From contig DATKHY010000007.1 in NCBI GenBank assembly GCA_035544215.1, forward strand, positions 1,612,001 through 1,676,000: 64,000 nt of DNA. Direction: 5' to 3'. Both the position numbers and the translations under genes were made by a program. Origin of the DNA: Candidatus Binatia bacterium (lineage in GTDB: Bacteria > Vulcanimicrobiota > Vulcanimicrobiia > Vulcanimicrobiales > Vulcanimicrobiaceae). Positions 1 through 10,509 of this stretch are shown here, piece by piece. The notes below the pieces were generated by a model, which was given only the letters and a program-made list of their open reading frames with translations, was not told where the DNA came from and made no database searches. Numbering within the stretch: the stretch's first letter is position 1; every line of letters starts with the position of its first letter.

Positions 1-1
1 C

Positions 2-1498
<1,497 letters not shown>

Positions 1499-1577
1499 CG
1501 AGAAATCGCGTCTTGACTCGGAACAACTTCGAACAATTGAGCACGAGCATGAAGAAGGATCACTGTAGTTAGGAAGC

Positions 1578-2222
1578 ATGATCCCCTTAACGGACGTATC
1601 GCGCCGCCCTACGAGTTTCCCTATCGTCACACTGTTGATCATCGGCGTCAACTTCGTAGTATTCACGCTAGAACTGATTAACGGTGACCCTTTCGTAGCC
1701 AGATGGTCGCTCGTCCCGGCAGATGTTTCTTCGGGTCATCACCTGATCACAATACTGACGGCGATGTTCATGCATGCCAGTTGGGCGCACATCTTAGGGA
1801 ATATGGTCTTCCTCTGGGCTTTCGGACCGGAAATTGAAGACTCGATGGGACCGTGGCGCTATTTGGTGTTCTACTTGTTGGGAGGCGTCGCGGCGATGGG
1901 TGCGCAGGTCGCATTCGATCCCCACTCCACCGTGCCCAATCTGGGTGCTAGCGGCGCGATCGCTGCCGTGATGGGGGCGTTCTTGGTCACATTCCCGCGC
2001 GATAAGATCCGAACTATCCTGGTCATCTTTATCTTCATCCGCGTCACATATATCCCGGCGGTACTCTTAATCGGCGCGTGGTTTCTGTTACAGCTCTGGA
2101 GTGCGGGCGCTATTGCGCCTCAGGAACCAAACGGCGTAGCCTATTTGGCCCACATAGGCGGCTTCATGTTCGGAGCGGTCTTCGCGCGTCTCTTTGAAGA
2201 CCGCAGCCGAATCTCATCGTGA
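1578..2222 (+). CDS. Rhomboid-family intramembrane serine protease
   Basis: A 214-residue polytopic membrane protein that fits the minimal six-helix rhomboid core. It shows the N-terminal helix (about 15-33), the loop/helix motif HASWAHILGNM (66-76), the nucleophile motif GASG with Ser125, and the partner histidine in AHIGGFMFGA (His192). Rhomboids cleave substrates inside the membrane with a Ser-His dyad; the substrate here is unknown. The ATG start lies 79 bases after the tRNA. The stop overlaps the next start (GTGA), so it is probably translationally coupled to the downstream lipoprotein. Confidence 0.92.
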   Translation: MIPLTDVSRRPTSFPIVTLLIIGVNFVVFTLELINGDPFVARWSLVPADVSSGHHLITILTAMFMHASWAHILGNMVFLWAFGPEIEDSMGPWRYLVFYLLGGVAAMGAQVAFDPHSTVPNLGASGAIAAVMGAFLVTFPRDKIRTILVIFIFIRVTYIPAVLLIGAWFLLQLWSAGAIAPQEPNGVAYLAHIGGFMFGAVFARLFEDRSRISS

Positions 2223-3178
2223 CGGCTCGTCAGAAAATAGCCGGCTGGCTGAGCCTCGCGCTGCTAGCAGGCTGTGGCGGCGGACTGCCTGTGCACCCGC
2301 CGACATCGAGCCCGGATCGTTCCACTTCGTGGATGGCGCGCGACGCCGCTGCCGCGAAAAGCCTGCTCTACGTCTCCGACGCCGGCGCCTCCGACGTTTC
2401 CATCTACACGTTTCCCGATCTCAAGCCGGCGGGGAAGCTGACCGGCTTTGTACAGCCGCAAGGCATGTGCGCCGACAAGAGCGGCAACGTTTGGATCACG
2501 AACACGGTGTTGCAGCAGATCCTCGAGTTCGCGCACGGCGGCAAGCACCCGATCCGCACGCTGACCGACCCGACCGGGTATCCAGGCGGCTGCGCGGTCG
2601 ATGCAAGCAGCGGCGACCTCGCCGTCACGAACTTTTTCGATAACAGCGGCGCGGGCGAGGTGTTGATCTACCGCGGCGGCCGCGGAACGCCGACGCCATA
2701 CTTTAATTCCGCGGTTACGTACTACTACTTCGACGGCTACGATGCTGCCGGCAACCTGTACGTGAGCGGTTCGACGGGAGGCGGAGCGTACGTGCTATCG
2801 CTACTGAAGCAAGGAAAGCGTGCGATGGAGTCGATGTCGGTGCGCGGCGGCGCGATCCACTTTCCCGGATCGGTGCAGTGGATCGGAACCGCCCTCGTGC
2901 TCGGCGATCAGGAGTGCGACGGCAAGAAGGGCGCGTGCTTCTACGAGGCGTCGGTGCGCGGCACACTCGCGAAGATTACGCGCAAGACGGCGCTGACCGG
3001 ATCGTGCGACGTCGCGCAGGCCTGGATACAAAACGGACGGCTCGCCGCCGCCGACTACGACGACTGCAGCCGCGGCCGTAGCGGTGCGTACGTCTGGAAG
3101 TATCCAGGTGGCGGCGCTGCAATTCGCAGCGTGACCGGCCTAATGCGCCCGATCGGCGCGACGATCAGCAACCGCTAG
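2219..3178 (+). CDS. Secreted lipoprotein with NHL/SMP-30-like propeller repeats
   Basis: A 319-residue protein that starts with a lipoprotein signal: the hydrophobic stretch LSLALLAGC places the lipidated Cys at 19. The mature part has repeated strands of the form YVSDAGASDVSIYTFPD and GNVWITNT, about 40-60 residues apart, typical of six-bladed NHL/SMP-30-type beta-propellers. The likely location is the envelope. No catalytic residues can be assigned. The GTG start overlaps the rhomboid stop by 4 bases. Its 3' end faces the GloVer gene convergently with a 3-base gap. Confidence 0.75.
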   Translation: MTARQKIAGWLSLALLAGCGGGLPVHPPTSSPDRSTSWMARDAAAAKSLLYVSDAGASDVSIYTFPDLKPAGKLTGFVQPQGMCADKSGNVWITNTVLQQILEFAHGGKHPIRTLTDPTGYPGGCAVDASSGDLAVTNFFDNSGAGEVLIYRGGRGTPTPYFNSAVTYYYFDGYDAAGNLYVSGSTGGGAYVLSLLKQGKRAMESMSVRGGAIHFPGSVQWIGTALVLGDQECDGKKGACFYEASVRGTLAKITRKTALTGSCDVAQAWIQNGRLAAADYDDCSRGRSGAYVWKYPGGGAAIRSVTGLMRPIGATISNR

Positions 3179-3181
3179 CAA

Positions 3182-4465
3182 CTACGGCGTAAAGCCGAAG
3201 ACCGTGCCGCCGCTCGTGGCGCCGCCGAGCGCCGTCGTGCCGTACAGCGTGCCCGCCAGAGACGACAGCTCCGCCTGCGGCCGAGCGCCGTCGGGTTTGC
3301 CGGCGAAGCTGTACAGCACGCGTTCCGTTCCGCCCCTGCTTATTTGGAAGATCGTTCCCCCGGTTCGCGTGCCGCCGTCGCGCGTCGTGCCGTAGAGGAG
3401 ACCGTTGACGAGGACGAGCCGCGCGTCGGGGTGCACGCCGTCGTTTGCGCTCGGATCGAAGAAGTGCAGGGTGCGTTGTGCCTTGTCTGAAGCACGTATC
3501 GAGAAGACCGTGCCGCCGCCGAGGCCGCCGCCCGCGGCCGTTCCATACAGCACGCCTGAGACGGCGGTGAGGCCGGCTGCGGGATACGCACCGTCGGGGT
3601 TGCGCGGCCCGTACGCGAAGCGATACAGGACGGTCTCGCCGCCGCCGTCGGGCTCGAGGCGAAAGACCGTGCCGCATCCGGTAGCGCAGAACGGCGTCCG
3701 GCGTCCGCCGTATTGGGTCGTGCCATATAGCTCGCCGCCCAGCGCGACCAACGTGCCGGCGGGCTGCTCGCCGTCCGCGCCGCCCTTGAACTCGTAGATG
3801 ACTTTCTCGTTCGCTCCGGTCGGGCTCAGACTGAATACCGTGCCGCATCCCATCGGACACGGCGTCGATCTTCCGCCGTTCGTCGTCGTGCCATAGAGCA
3901 CTCCGTTGACGGATATCAAGGCCGCGGCGGGCTGTGCGCCGTCGCTTCCGCCGCCGAAGCGATGCAGCACGCGTGTGTTCCCCCTGGGGTTGCTCGCGAA
4001 CACCGTACCGCAACCGCCCGCGCAGGTGCGCGCGCCGCCGCCCGCGCTCGTCGTCCCGTAGAGCGCGCCCCCGGCGGCGATCGGTCCCGCGATCGGTATC
4101 GCCCCGTCCGACGCGCCGCTCGTGAAGCGGTGCAGCACGACCTCGCTGCCGGCGCGCGAAACGCGAAAGAGCGTTCCGCATCCGACGCTGCACCCACCGC
4201 TCGTGGTGCCGCCGTAGGCCGTCGTTCCATACAGCGTGTCGCCTATCGCGACGAGGTTGGCCAGCGGCGTGCGGCCATCGTCGGGCTTGCCGTTCCGCCC
4301 GAACGCGTAGAGAAGTTTGTAGTGGGCTGCCGCATCGCGCTCGATGGGGGCGCGGTTCGATGCGGTGGACGGCGCCGTCGAAAACGGGGGCGCTAGCGAA
4401 CACGCGGTCAGCGCGATCGTAGCGATCGTGCCGGCGACGGCTTCGAGCATGCGCCGCCTAGTCAT
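3182..4465 (-). CDS. GloVer-type tandem-repeat lipoprotein
   Basis: A 427-residue lipoprotein (lipobox IALTAC, Cys22) made almost wholly of about seven repeats of 50-60 residues. Each repeat has the core L-x-x-L-Y-G-T-T-x-x-G-G followed by GTVF and a segment like VLYRFxGGxDGxxPxAxL. This is the repeat of the TIGRFAM family named after Gloeobacter and Verrucomicrobia (choice-of-anchor tandem repeat GloVer-containing protein), predicted to form a beta-propeller outside the cell. No enzymatic role is known. Its start overlaps the end of the upstream phosphoesterase gene by 8 bases, so the pair is an operon. Confidence 0.85.
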   Translation of the reverse strand: MTRRRMLEAVAGTIATIALTACSLAPPFSTAPSTASNRAPIERDAAAHYKLLYAFGRNGKPDDGRTPLANLVAIGDTLYGTTAYGGTTSGGCSVGCGTLFRVSRAGSEVVLHRFTSGASDGAIPIAGPIAAGGALYGTTSAGGGARTCAGGCGTVFASNPRGNTRVLHRFGGGSDGAQPAAALISVNGVLYGTTTNGGRSTPCPMGCGTVFSLSPTGANEKVIYEFKGGADGEQPAGTLVALGGELYGTTQYGGRRTPFCATGCGTVFRLEPDGGGETVLYRFAYGPRNPDGAYPAAGLTAVSGVLYGTAAGGGLGGGTVFSIRASDKAQRTLHFFDPSANDGVHPDARLVLVNGLLYGTTRDGGTRTGGTIFQISRGGTERVLYSFAGKPDGARPQAELSSLAGTLYGTTALGGATSGGTVFGFTP

Positions 4466-5801
4466 CGTCGGGAATTACATTGGAGGGCGGTTGGCGCAAG
4501 AAGTACTCCGGCGGCAGGTGCGTCGGGATATGCTTGAACTTGGTCGGAAGCATCGAGAAGTCGAAGCAGTCCGAGAGATCGTCCGAGCGCGTGTCCGTCG
4601 TGTGCAGCGAGCCCAGGCCGAAGGTCTCTTCCGTGAACTTCAGGATGCTGGCGAACTCGTGCGGTTTGTGTGAGATGTAACCGTTTTTCGCGTACGGCGA
4701 GATGACGATCAGCGGGACGCGGAAGCTCAGCTCGTAGGAGTTGTAGAGGTGCGGTGGCACGTGATCGAACCAGCCGCCCCAGTCGTCCCACGTGATGAAG
4801 ATGGCCGTGTCGTTCCAGTAGCGGCTCTCGCCGATCGCGTTGACGACGTCGGCGACCCACGACGGCCCCGAGCCGTCCGTCACGCGGCCGTGGTCGGAGG
4901 CGAGCGCGGTGGGCGTCACCCATACGACGTCGGCCAGACGGCCCCGCGCGATGTCGGTTAAAACCCGCGACGGTGGCGTCACGACGTCGGCGGAGTAGTT
5001 CGGGTTCTCGCGGATGCGCAGGATCGCGTCCGGGCCGTTCCAGATTCCGGGACCGGATAAGGCCTGATAGTAGCGCCACGTCAGCGACTTGGCATCGATG
5101 AGCTGCATCAGCGAGATCCGGTCGAAGCACGGATAGATGTCTTGACCCTCGTTTCCGAGCGAATCGATGAGTGCGACGAGCGATCCCGACGGGGAATCGC
5201 AACCGCCGGTCGAGCGGTCCGTCGGCGTCGTCGGATTCTCCGACGCCTTCAGCGAGTTGGTATTGGTGATCGACGAGGTTCCGCTCACGATATACTGGTG
5301 GGCGGGGAAGCTCGGGCCCTGGTTGGTCTGAAACATACGGTCGCCAAACGTGTAGCGCTTCGCCATGATGAGATACGGCTGGATCTCGCTATGCGGCACG
5401 AAACCGTAGGCGCGGACGTTCGACGGCGGGCAGATCCCGACGCTGACGCACTTGGAGCCGACCTTATCGAAGCCGTTCCAGTGGCCGCCGTTGTATTCGA
5501 TCTCAAACGCGTGGTGCAAGTGGCCGAGGTCGTACGGCGCGGTCAGGCTGATCGGGCGAAGCGGGACGCGGTGGCCGCTCGAGTTGAAGCCGCTGCGAAC
5601 GGTGTCGGCGCCGGGGAGTCCGTTGAATAGGTCGTCGACGGTGCGGTTTTCCTGATAGATGATGACGACGTGATGGATCTTCGGGAATTTCACCGCAGCC
5701 GGAACCTGGGGGGCGCGGTTCGCTTCGAGCCCAAGCGGCGCGCCCGCGGAGCAGCCGGCGAGCAAAGCCGCGAGAAAGAAGGCCGCACAGCGAGACGTCA
5801 T
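4458..5801 (-). CDS. Secreted phosphoesterase (phospholipase C / acid phosphatase family)
   Basis: A 447-residue lipoprotein with lipobox LLAGC (Cys17). It belongs to the phosphoesterase family that includes bacterial phospholipase C and AcpA (PF04185). Landmarks are IYQENRTVDDLF near residues 48-59, which supplies the first metal ligand and substrate pocket, and the late motif ITWDDWGGWFDHVPP near residue 345, the equivalent of the family's DEHGGxxDHV block. Expected activity is hydrolysis of phosphate mono- or diesters at the cell surface. It is transcribed divergently from the small gene at 5841 across only 39 bases and is followed by the overlapping GloVer gene. Confidence 0.85.
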   Translation of the reverse strand: MTSRCAAFFLAALLAGCSAGAPLGLEANRAPQVPAAVKFPKIHHVVIIYQENRTVDDLFNGLPGADTVRSGFNSSGHRVPLRPISLTAPYDLGHLHHAFEIEYNGGHWNGFDKVGSKCVSVGICPPSNVRAYGFVPHSEIQPYLIMAKRYTFGDRMFQTNQGPSFPAHQYIVSGTSSITNTNSLKASENPTTPTDRSTGGCDSPSGSLVALIDSLGNEGQDIYPCFDRISLMQLIDAKSLTWRYYQALSGPGIWNGPDAILRIRENPNYSADVVTPPSRVLTDIARGRLADVVWVTPTALASDHGRVTDGSGPSWVADVVNAIGESRYWNDTAIFITWDDWGGWFDHVPPHLYNSYELSFRVPLIVISPYAKNGYISHKPHEFASILKFTEETFGLGSLHTTDTRSDDLSDCFDFSMLPTKFKHIPTHLPPEYFLRQPPSNVIPDDD

Positions 5802-5840
5802 TAAAACCCTCCGCGACTACCGTCCAGCAAGGGGTTCCCT

Positions 5841-6212
5841 ATGATCATCGCGCCTCCCGTTACGACCGTGATCGCACAGGCCGCCGCGACCAGCGCCCCG
5901 ACCGCCGACGCCGACGCTGCCGTTACAGCACGAGCAAAGGATTGGCTGCATCAAATTCAGACGGGCAAGGTCGACCGCACTCAACTCACCGACAAGATGA
6001 ACGCCGCGCCCACCGACTCGACGCTCGCGAACGTCTCGGTCCAGCTCGCGCCGCTCGGCGACCCGACGTCGTTTACCCTGAGCGCTAAGACCACCAAGGA
6101 CGTTTATACGGTGTACCTGTTCAAGGTTCAGTGGCCGTCGGTCACGCTCTCGGAGACGTTCGCCGTGGATCAAAGCGGCAAGATCGCAGGCCTCTATTTC
6201 GGGAAACAGTAA
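5841..6212 (+). CDS. Small uncharacterised protein
   Basis: A 123-residue protein with no family I can name firmly. After a moderately hydrophobic start rich in Ala (possible signal peptide) comes a compact alpha/beta segment beginning ARAKDWLHQIQTGKVDRTQL, then strands such as SVQLAPLGDPTSFTL, YTVYLFKVQW and ETFAVDQSGKIAGLYF. I recall a similar segment attached to serine hydrolases in related soil genomes, and its shape resembles cystatin/NTF2-like accessory domains; both points are from memory. The spacer to the divergent phosphoesterase is 39 bases. tRNA-Glu follows 44 bases after the stop. Confidence 0.6.
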   Translation: MIIAPPVTTVIAQAAATSAPTADADAAVTARAKDWLHQIQTGKVDRTQLTDKMNAAPTDSTLANVSVQLAPLGDPTSFTLSAKTTKDVYTVYLFKVQWPSVTLSETFAVDQSGKIAGLYFGKQ

Positions 6213-6256
6213 GCCTTGACACCCAGCCTGCTGGCCGGTACGGTGTTGAAGCCCGC

Positions 6257-6331
6257 GGCGCCATCGTCTATCGGTTAGGACATCGCCCTTTCAAGGCGGA
6301 AAGACGGGTTCGATTCCCGTTGGCGCTACCA
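6257..6331 (+). tRNA. tRNA-Glu (anticodon TTC)
   Basis: A 75-base gene including the encoded CCA. The acceptor GGCGCCA pairs with TGGCGCT (G1 with U72 as a wobble). The anticodon stem TCGCC/GGCGG carries the loop CTTTCAA, giving anticodon TTC. The T arm is ACGGG-TTCGATT-CCCGT. The last 24-25 bases recur as direct repeats at 14010-14034 and 37666-37689, which marks this tRNA as the integration site of accessory blocks. Confidence 0.95.
6307..6331 (+). other. Putative attachment site (attL/attB) in the tRNA-Glu 3' end
   Basis: The 25 bases from the T arm to CCA are identical to 14010-14034, and 24 bases ending in the discriminator A match 37666-37689. All three copies have the same orientation. 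This is the pattern left when tyrosine-recombinase elements insert in a tRNA 3' end and rebuild the tRNA. The repeats are seen directly; the att role is an inference. Confidence 0.7.
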
Positions 6332-6563
6332 AGAGCCCTATGAGGGTTAGGCGTTCAAGTAATCCTCGATCGACCGCGTCAGGCCAGCCGCGTAGGTTCG
6401 AACCCGCTCGCTCTGGCTTTTGGGTCTAGGCCCGTTGACGGCCGCGCAACCCGCCATGCAATCAGCTAGGCGGGGCCGCTTCAACGTTAGTCATTGGCGC
6501 TGCTAAGCGATAGCGCAGGATTTTGATAGCGGCGCTGGCTTCGGCGTCCTAAGCTGTTTCACA

Positions 6564-7757
6564 GTGAATCGCAGATCTTTCTTGGGTGCCACATCTGCGG
6601 TGACCCTTTTCTCCCGTACGAAAGCTGGACTAAAGGTGGAGCGAAACCAGCAGAGCAGTCTTACCGTAGTTTGGCAACGCGAATATCAAGGTGCAACGAT
6701 CGAACGCGCGAGCTTCCTCAATACTGATGGTGGCGGTCGCATAGACGGAGAGCTAGTAGGCTGCGTTGGCGACTGCTCGGTAAGTGCAAAGTATACTATT
6801 CTGTTGGACGATTCTTGGAGCGTGCGATCGTGCGTTGTGGAGGCTCAAAGCAGCTCAACGCTGCGTCGGCTCATTCTGACCCGTCGCGGCGAGTCATGGT
6901 TCGTCGATGGTTCCCGCGAGCCGGCGTTGGCTCGGTGCGATGTGCTGGACTTGGGTTTCACGCCGTCAACGAATACGATTGCCCTGAACCGCCTGCGTTT
7001 ACCCCTTGGCGGGCGCGGTGAGCTAGCGGCGGCTTATGTGGATTTTCCAAGTCTGGAAGTATGCCGGTCTCATCAGGGTTACCTGAGAACGGAAACGGCG
7101 AGCTACGAGTACAGGAACCTCGACTCGGGCTTCACTGCGACCCTGGGCGTCGACGATTCGAACGTCGTCGTCGAATATGGATCGGTTTGGCACAGGTTGG
7201 CAACCGTAGAAGCGCCGGAGGCCGATGTGCTTGCGGACGCTCGCACACGTCAATTCTGCCGCGCGCTTACTTCGAAGGCTCCATCGCACGAGTTGGACGG
7301 GCACAGCGCAGATTTCGACTGGCTCATCGGAGGTTGGTCCGGGGAGGTTCGCGATTATTCGGACGATGGCGCCGTCGCAGTAAGTTTTGGCGAATGGTGG
7401 TTTACCTGGATCCTCGAAGGGCGGGCGCTACAGGATGTCTGGATGGTGCCGCCGCCTTCCGCACGCCACGGCGCCTCGCGTCTCAACAATCGGTACGGGA
7501 CGACGACCAGGCGCTTCTCGGTAAATGACGGCTTTTGGTGCATTGCCTGGATAAATCCGGTGTCAGGCACCCACACCGAACTCCGAGGCCGGCGGCGATA
7601 CGATCGAATCGTCCTTGAGGGAACCCAAGGCCGTGCGTCGATTCGGTGGAGTTTCGTGGATATAACTCCCAGCACTTTTCGATGGACGGGCGAACGCCAA
7701 ACGTCAGAGTCCACTTGGAGACTGGAGTCCGAATTTATTTTGGAGCGGCTCGCCTAG
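6564..7757 (+). CDS. Putative glycolipid-binding domain fused to a DUF1579-like domain, Tat-type leader
   Basis: A 397-residue protein starting at GTG. The N-terminus MNRRSFLGATSAVTLF resembles a twin-arginine leader. Residues about 30-215 match my recollection of the putative glycolipid-binding family (PF06475): VVWQREYQGATIERA, DLGFTPSTNTIALNRL and AYVDFPSLEV in the right order. From about residue 250 a second unit begins with DFDWLIGGWSGEVRDY and continues through EWWFTWILEGRALQDVW, which looks like the beta-barrel of DUF1579-type proteins. A lipid or hydrophobic ligand is likely; no catalytic residues are evident. It is the first gene after tRNA-Glu and overlaps the convergent AraC gene by 23 bases. 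Confidence 0.7.
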   Translation: MNRRSFLGATSAVTLFSRTKAGLKVERNQQSSLTVVWQREYQGATIERASFLNTDGGGRIDGELVGCVGDCSVSAKYTILLDDSWSVRSCVVEAQSSSTLRRLILTRRGESWFVDGSREPALARCDVLDLGFTPSTNTIALNRLRLPLGGRGELAAAYVDFPSLEVCRSHQGYLRTETASYEYRNLDSGFTATLGVDDSNVVVEYGSVWHRLATVEAPEADVLADARTRQFCRALTSKAPSHELDGHSADFDWLIGGWSGEVRDYSDDGAVAVSFGEWWFTWILEGRALQDVWMVPPPSARHGASRLNNRYGTTTRRFSVNDGFWCIAWINPVSGTHTELRGRRRYDRIVLEGTQGRASIRWSFVDITPSTFRWTGERQTSESTWRLESEFILERLA

Positions 7758-8595
7758 GGCACCGAGAATCGCGAAGGCTGGACGGCGTAATCCCATACAG
7801 CTTCCGGAACGCAGCTGTGAAGTGACTGTGGTGCGAAAAGCCAAGCTCGGCAGCTAATGCCGAAATGTCAGTCGAGCCAGCACGCATTCTATCGAATGCG
7901 ATCGCCAGCCGTAGTTGCACGCGGTATTGGTGCATCGAGCTTCCCGTAGCTTTCTGGAAAAGACGGGCCAAATGATAGGCCGAAAGGTTGACCCGCTTGC
8001 CGATCTGCGCTAGGGTGACGTCCTTTTCTGGGTGCGCGGCGAACAGCGCGCGAACCTCATCCACTACTTTTCGATTCCTTGGGCTCTCGCCATGTCGTGG
8101 TTTGGGGTCGGAAATCTCGTGCAATAGTGTAAGAACTATCTCATCTTGCTCAAATGCATCGTGTGCACGCTCTAAGGCCAAAAACAGTAAACGCACGTTC
8201 CGCTGCTGCGCGGACGGTAGCGGGACTGCCTCGACCCCTGTGCACGCGTCGCGCATCGCCGCATCCATGATATCTTCGGAAGGCCGTATGACGAAGCATA
8301 CGTCACCGCCCTCCATGGGGTGAGCGACCCGGTATGGGGTGTCTCGCCTTACTATGATGGCTGTGTTGGGGTCCGCTACGTAGCTCTGACTGCCGACGTG
8401 GTAGAGAAAGAGTCCACGTTGCGGAAATATGAAGCCAGGTTTACGATTATACTCTTCGCGATCAGCCTCCGAACGCGGTGCCGAGCAGTGAACCCGCCTG
8501 ACGTCCGCGATTCGGCTCTCAAAAACGGCCCTGGGATGAAGATGCATCTTTATCTTAAACCGCACGATTTTGTTAGTGGCTGCACGTTGCCACAT
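7735..8595 (-). CDS. AraC-family transcriptional regulator
   Basis: A 286-residue regulator with an N-terminal sensory half (cupin-like segments such as FPQRGLFLYHVG and PYRVAHPMEGGDVCFV). The C-terminal AraC DNA-binding domain (about 180-280) shows both helix-turn-helix units: VTLAQIGKRVNLSAYHLARLF and ISALAAELGFSHHSHFTAAFRK, then the closing GITPSSLR. The effector is unknown. Met17 (8547) is an alternative start because no clear Shine-Dalgarno precedes either. The gene's 3' end overlaps the 3' end of the glycolipid-binding gene, and its start is 160 bases from the divergent hydrolase at 8756, a possible target. Confidence 0.88.
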   Translation of the reverse strand: MWQRAATNKIVRFKIKMHLHPRAVFESRIADVRRVHCSAPRSEADREEYNRKPGFIFPQRGLFLYHVGSQSYVADPNTAIIVRRDTPYRVAHPMEGGDVCFVIRPSEDIMDAAMRDACTGVEAVPLPSAQQRNVRLLFLALERAHDAFEQDEIVLTLLHEISDPKPRHGESPRNRKVVDEVRALFAAHPEKDVTLAQIGKRVNLSAYHLARLFQKATGSSMHQYRVQLRLAIAFDRMRAGSTDISALAAELGFSHHSHFTAAFRKLYGITPSSLRDSRCPRRAAPK

Positions 8596-8755
8596 TTTAG
8601 TACGTCACCGTGGCCTGAGGGCCTGAAACCCAGTAGTTGAGCCGTCGCACGTCATCGATCGCCTGTCCGATCCCGGGGACCCTACGACTTCGCTTCTCGG
8701 GTCAAGGGGTACCCTTGATTTTGAAACAACTTGCCCTGACCGGCGTAAGGCCATT

Positions 8756-10102
8756 GTGAAGCTCACACAGATTCCCGCGCTGCTGTTCGTCGTCTTCTCG
8801 ATAGCATCGCCGCCTTCGGCCGGCGCCACGTCGCCCGCCTCTACCGATTCGACGAAGAATTGTCATATCGGTTCATACCGGCTGAGTGACGGCAAAGCCG
8901 TCGATATAGCGCCGTCTGACGATGACACGCTGCGCTGGCGGATGTTCACCGGCGAGACTGGGCAGCTTTATCCGCAGAAAGACGGCACATGGACGAGCAC
9001 TTATGGTTGGACCGATCGGCCTGACGGCAAGACCGTTTCGTTTTCCGATTGCGAAAAAGGCGAGATTACCTTCGCAAAGGAGCCTGGCCGGCGCATTGCC
9101 TTCGACGTCACCAACACGACGTTCGAGAGCAATGGCGTGAAACTCGTCGGAAGGCTGGTACTACCGAAGGGCAACGGAAAGGTACCGGTAGTCGTGCTGG
9201 TGCATGGGTCGGAGCACGATTCCGCCCTCGATTTCTATTCGCTGCAGCGAATGTTTCCGGCGCAGGGCGTTGGTGCGTTTGTCTACGACAAGCGGGGCAC
9301 TGGAGTGTCGGACGGAACGTACACGCAGAATTTCTATGTCCTTGCCGAGGATGCTATTGCTGCGAAGAACGAGGCCAAGAGTCTCGCCGGCACGCGGCTG
9401 GGAAGCATCGGCTACCAGGGCGGCAGCGAAGGTGGCTGGGTCGTGCCCTTGGCGGCGAACCGCTCGCCAGTCGATTTCGCGATCGTGAGCTTCGGTCTTG
9501 CGGTTACGGTGCTGGAAGAAGATCAGGAAAGTGTCGCGCTCGACATGCGTCTCCATCATCACTCCGCTGCCGGCACCGCTAAGGCCCTGGAACTCGCGCG
9601 TGCCGGCGAGTACGTCGTAGATACTGGCGGTAAGGGCTACGAGACGTTCGATGCCTTGCGACGGAAATATAAATCGGAGCCCTGGTACAAGGACGTGCAT
9701 GGCGACTTTCTCTTCGTCGTCCTGCCGCTCGACAAGAAGCAGATCGCCAACGCTGCCAAAGCGTACGGTGTCGATACCGCTCTGTACCACTACCAGCCGA
9801 TGCCCGCCCTACGCGCCTCCACCACACCCCAGCTGTGGGTGCTCGGCGGCGATGATTTGGACGCTCCCAGCGCCGAAACGGCCAAGCGCATAAAGTCATT
9901 GATCGCGTACGGAAAGGATTACACGCTCGCGCTTTATCCAGGCGCAGAGCACGGGATGACGGAATACGAAGTGAATGCAAAGGGCGAACGCCTCTCCACA
10001 CGCTTCGCGCCCGGTTACTTTCAGATGATGGTCGAGTTCATTCGCGACGGCCGGATCGGCGAGCATTACGGTAACGCAGAGATCACGCAACCGCACCGAT
10101 GA
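8756..10102 (+). CDS. Secreted alpha/beta hydrolase (serine peptidase/esterase type)
   Basis: A 448-residue protein with a cleavable signal peptide (LTQIPALLFVVFSIASPPSAGA). An N-terminal beta domain of about 110 residues is followed by an alpha/beta hydrolase fold: oxyanion region LVHGSEHD (149-155), YDKRGTGVSDG, and the nucleophile elbow GYQGGSEGGW with Ser224. The late PGAEHGMTEY supplies the probable catalytic His, with an Asp in VLGGDDLD. The family contains exported esterases and acyl-peptidases; the substrate is unknown. GTG was chosen as start because TAAGG lies about 7 bases upstream and the signal peptide begins there. Confidence 0.85.
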   Translation: MKLTQIPALLFVVFSIASPPSAGATSPASTDSTKNCHIGSYRLSDGKAVDIAPSDDDTLRWRMFTGETGQLYPQKDGTWTSTYGWTDRPDGKTVSFSDCEKGEITFAKEPGRRIAFDVTNTTFESNGVKLVGRLVLPKGNGKVPVVVLVHGSEHDSALDFYSLQRMFPAQGVGAFVYDKRGTGVSDGTYTQNFYVLAEDAIAAKNEAKSLAGTRLGSIGYQGGSEGGWVVPLAANRSPVDFAIVSFGLAVTVLEEDQESVALDMRLHHHSAAGTAKALELARAGEYVVDTGGKGYETFDALRRKYKSEPWYKDVHGDFLFVVLPLDKKQIANAAKAYGVDTALYHYQPMPALRASTTPQLWVLGGDDLDAPSAETAKRIKSLIAYGKDYTLALYPGAEHGMTEYEVNAKGERLSTRFAPGYFQMMVEFIRDGRIGEHYGNAEITQPHR

Positions 10103-10509
10103 ACATCGCTAGAGCAAAGGCCGGGCCTCCAAGCGTGTAGTTTCGTCACCCGTACTTTTGCTTCGGTGCAGACTCGCGCACCGTCGCTGGAGCGTCCGCC
10201 TTCCCCAAAAGATCTGCGGAGTGTCCACGTTTAGCTGGTGTCAGTGATCGAAGAAGTCCGAGATCTCGTCCAAGATCGGCTCGCGGTGCAGCGACTCGTG
10301 CGCGAACTTCCGATGCTGTCCCGACCCGAACTTGACGACCGTCCGATACCCTGATCGTATTGCGCTGCGCTCCACGCGTGAGGGCATTCCCGGATGGAAA
10401 CGACGACCAGCCGCGTCCGGCGCCGTAGCGTTCACTGGGATCCTCTGCGCGAGCTTTTGGACGCTTAACGACGCTCTCTCCGAGTTCGGTTTAATTGAGG
10501 TGTCGCGCC
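10103..10509. other. Intergenic stretch with no recognisable gene
   Basis: A 407-base gap between the hydrolase and the TetR gene, which converge here. Short open frames occur on both strands but none has a family motif, signal peptide or ribosome site that I can support. I see no clear terminator. Confidence 0.6.

Noticed and set aside
3165-4403. 412-codon minus-strand frame overlapping the GloVer gene in another phase
   Set aside because: Composition is Arg-dominated and repeats mirror the GloVer coding repeats; the other phase has the lipobox and domain.
6385-6420. GTAGGTTCGAACCCG downstream of tRNA-Glu as another tRNA
   Set aside because: Only the T-loop consensus matches; stems do not pair.
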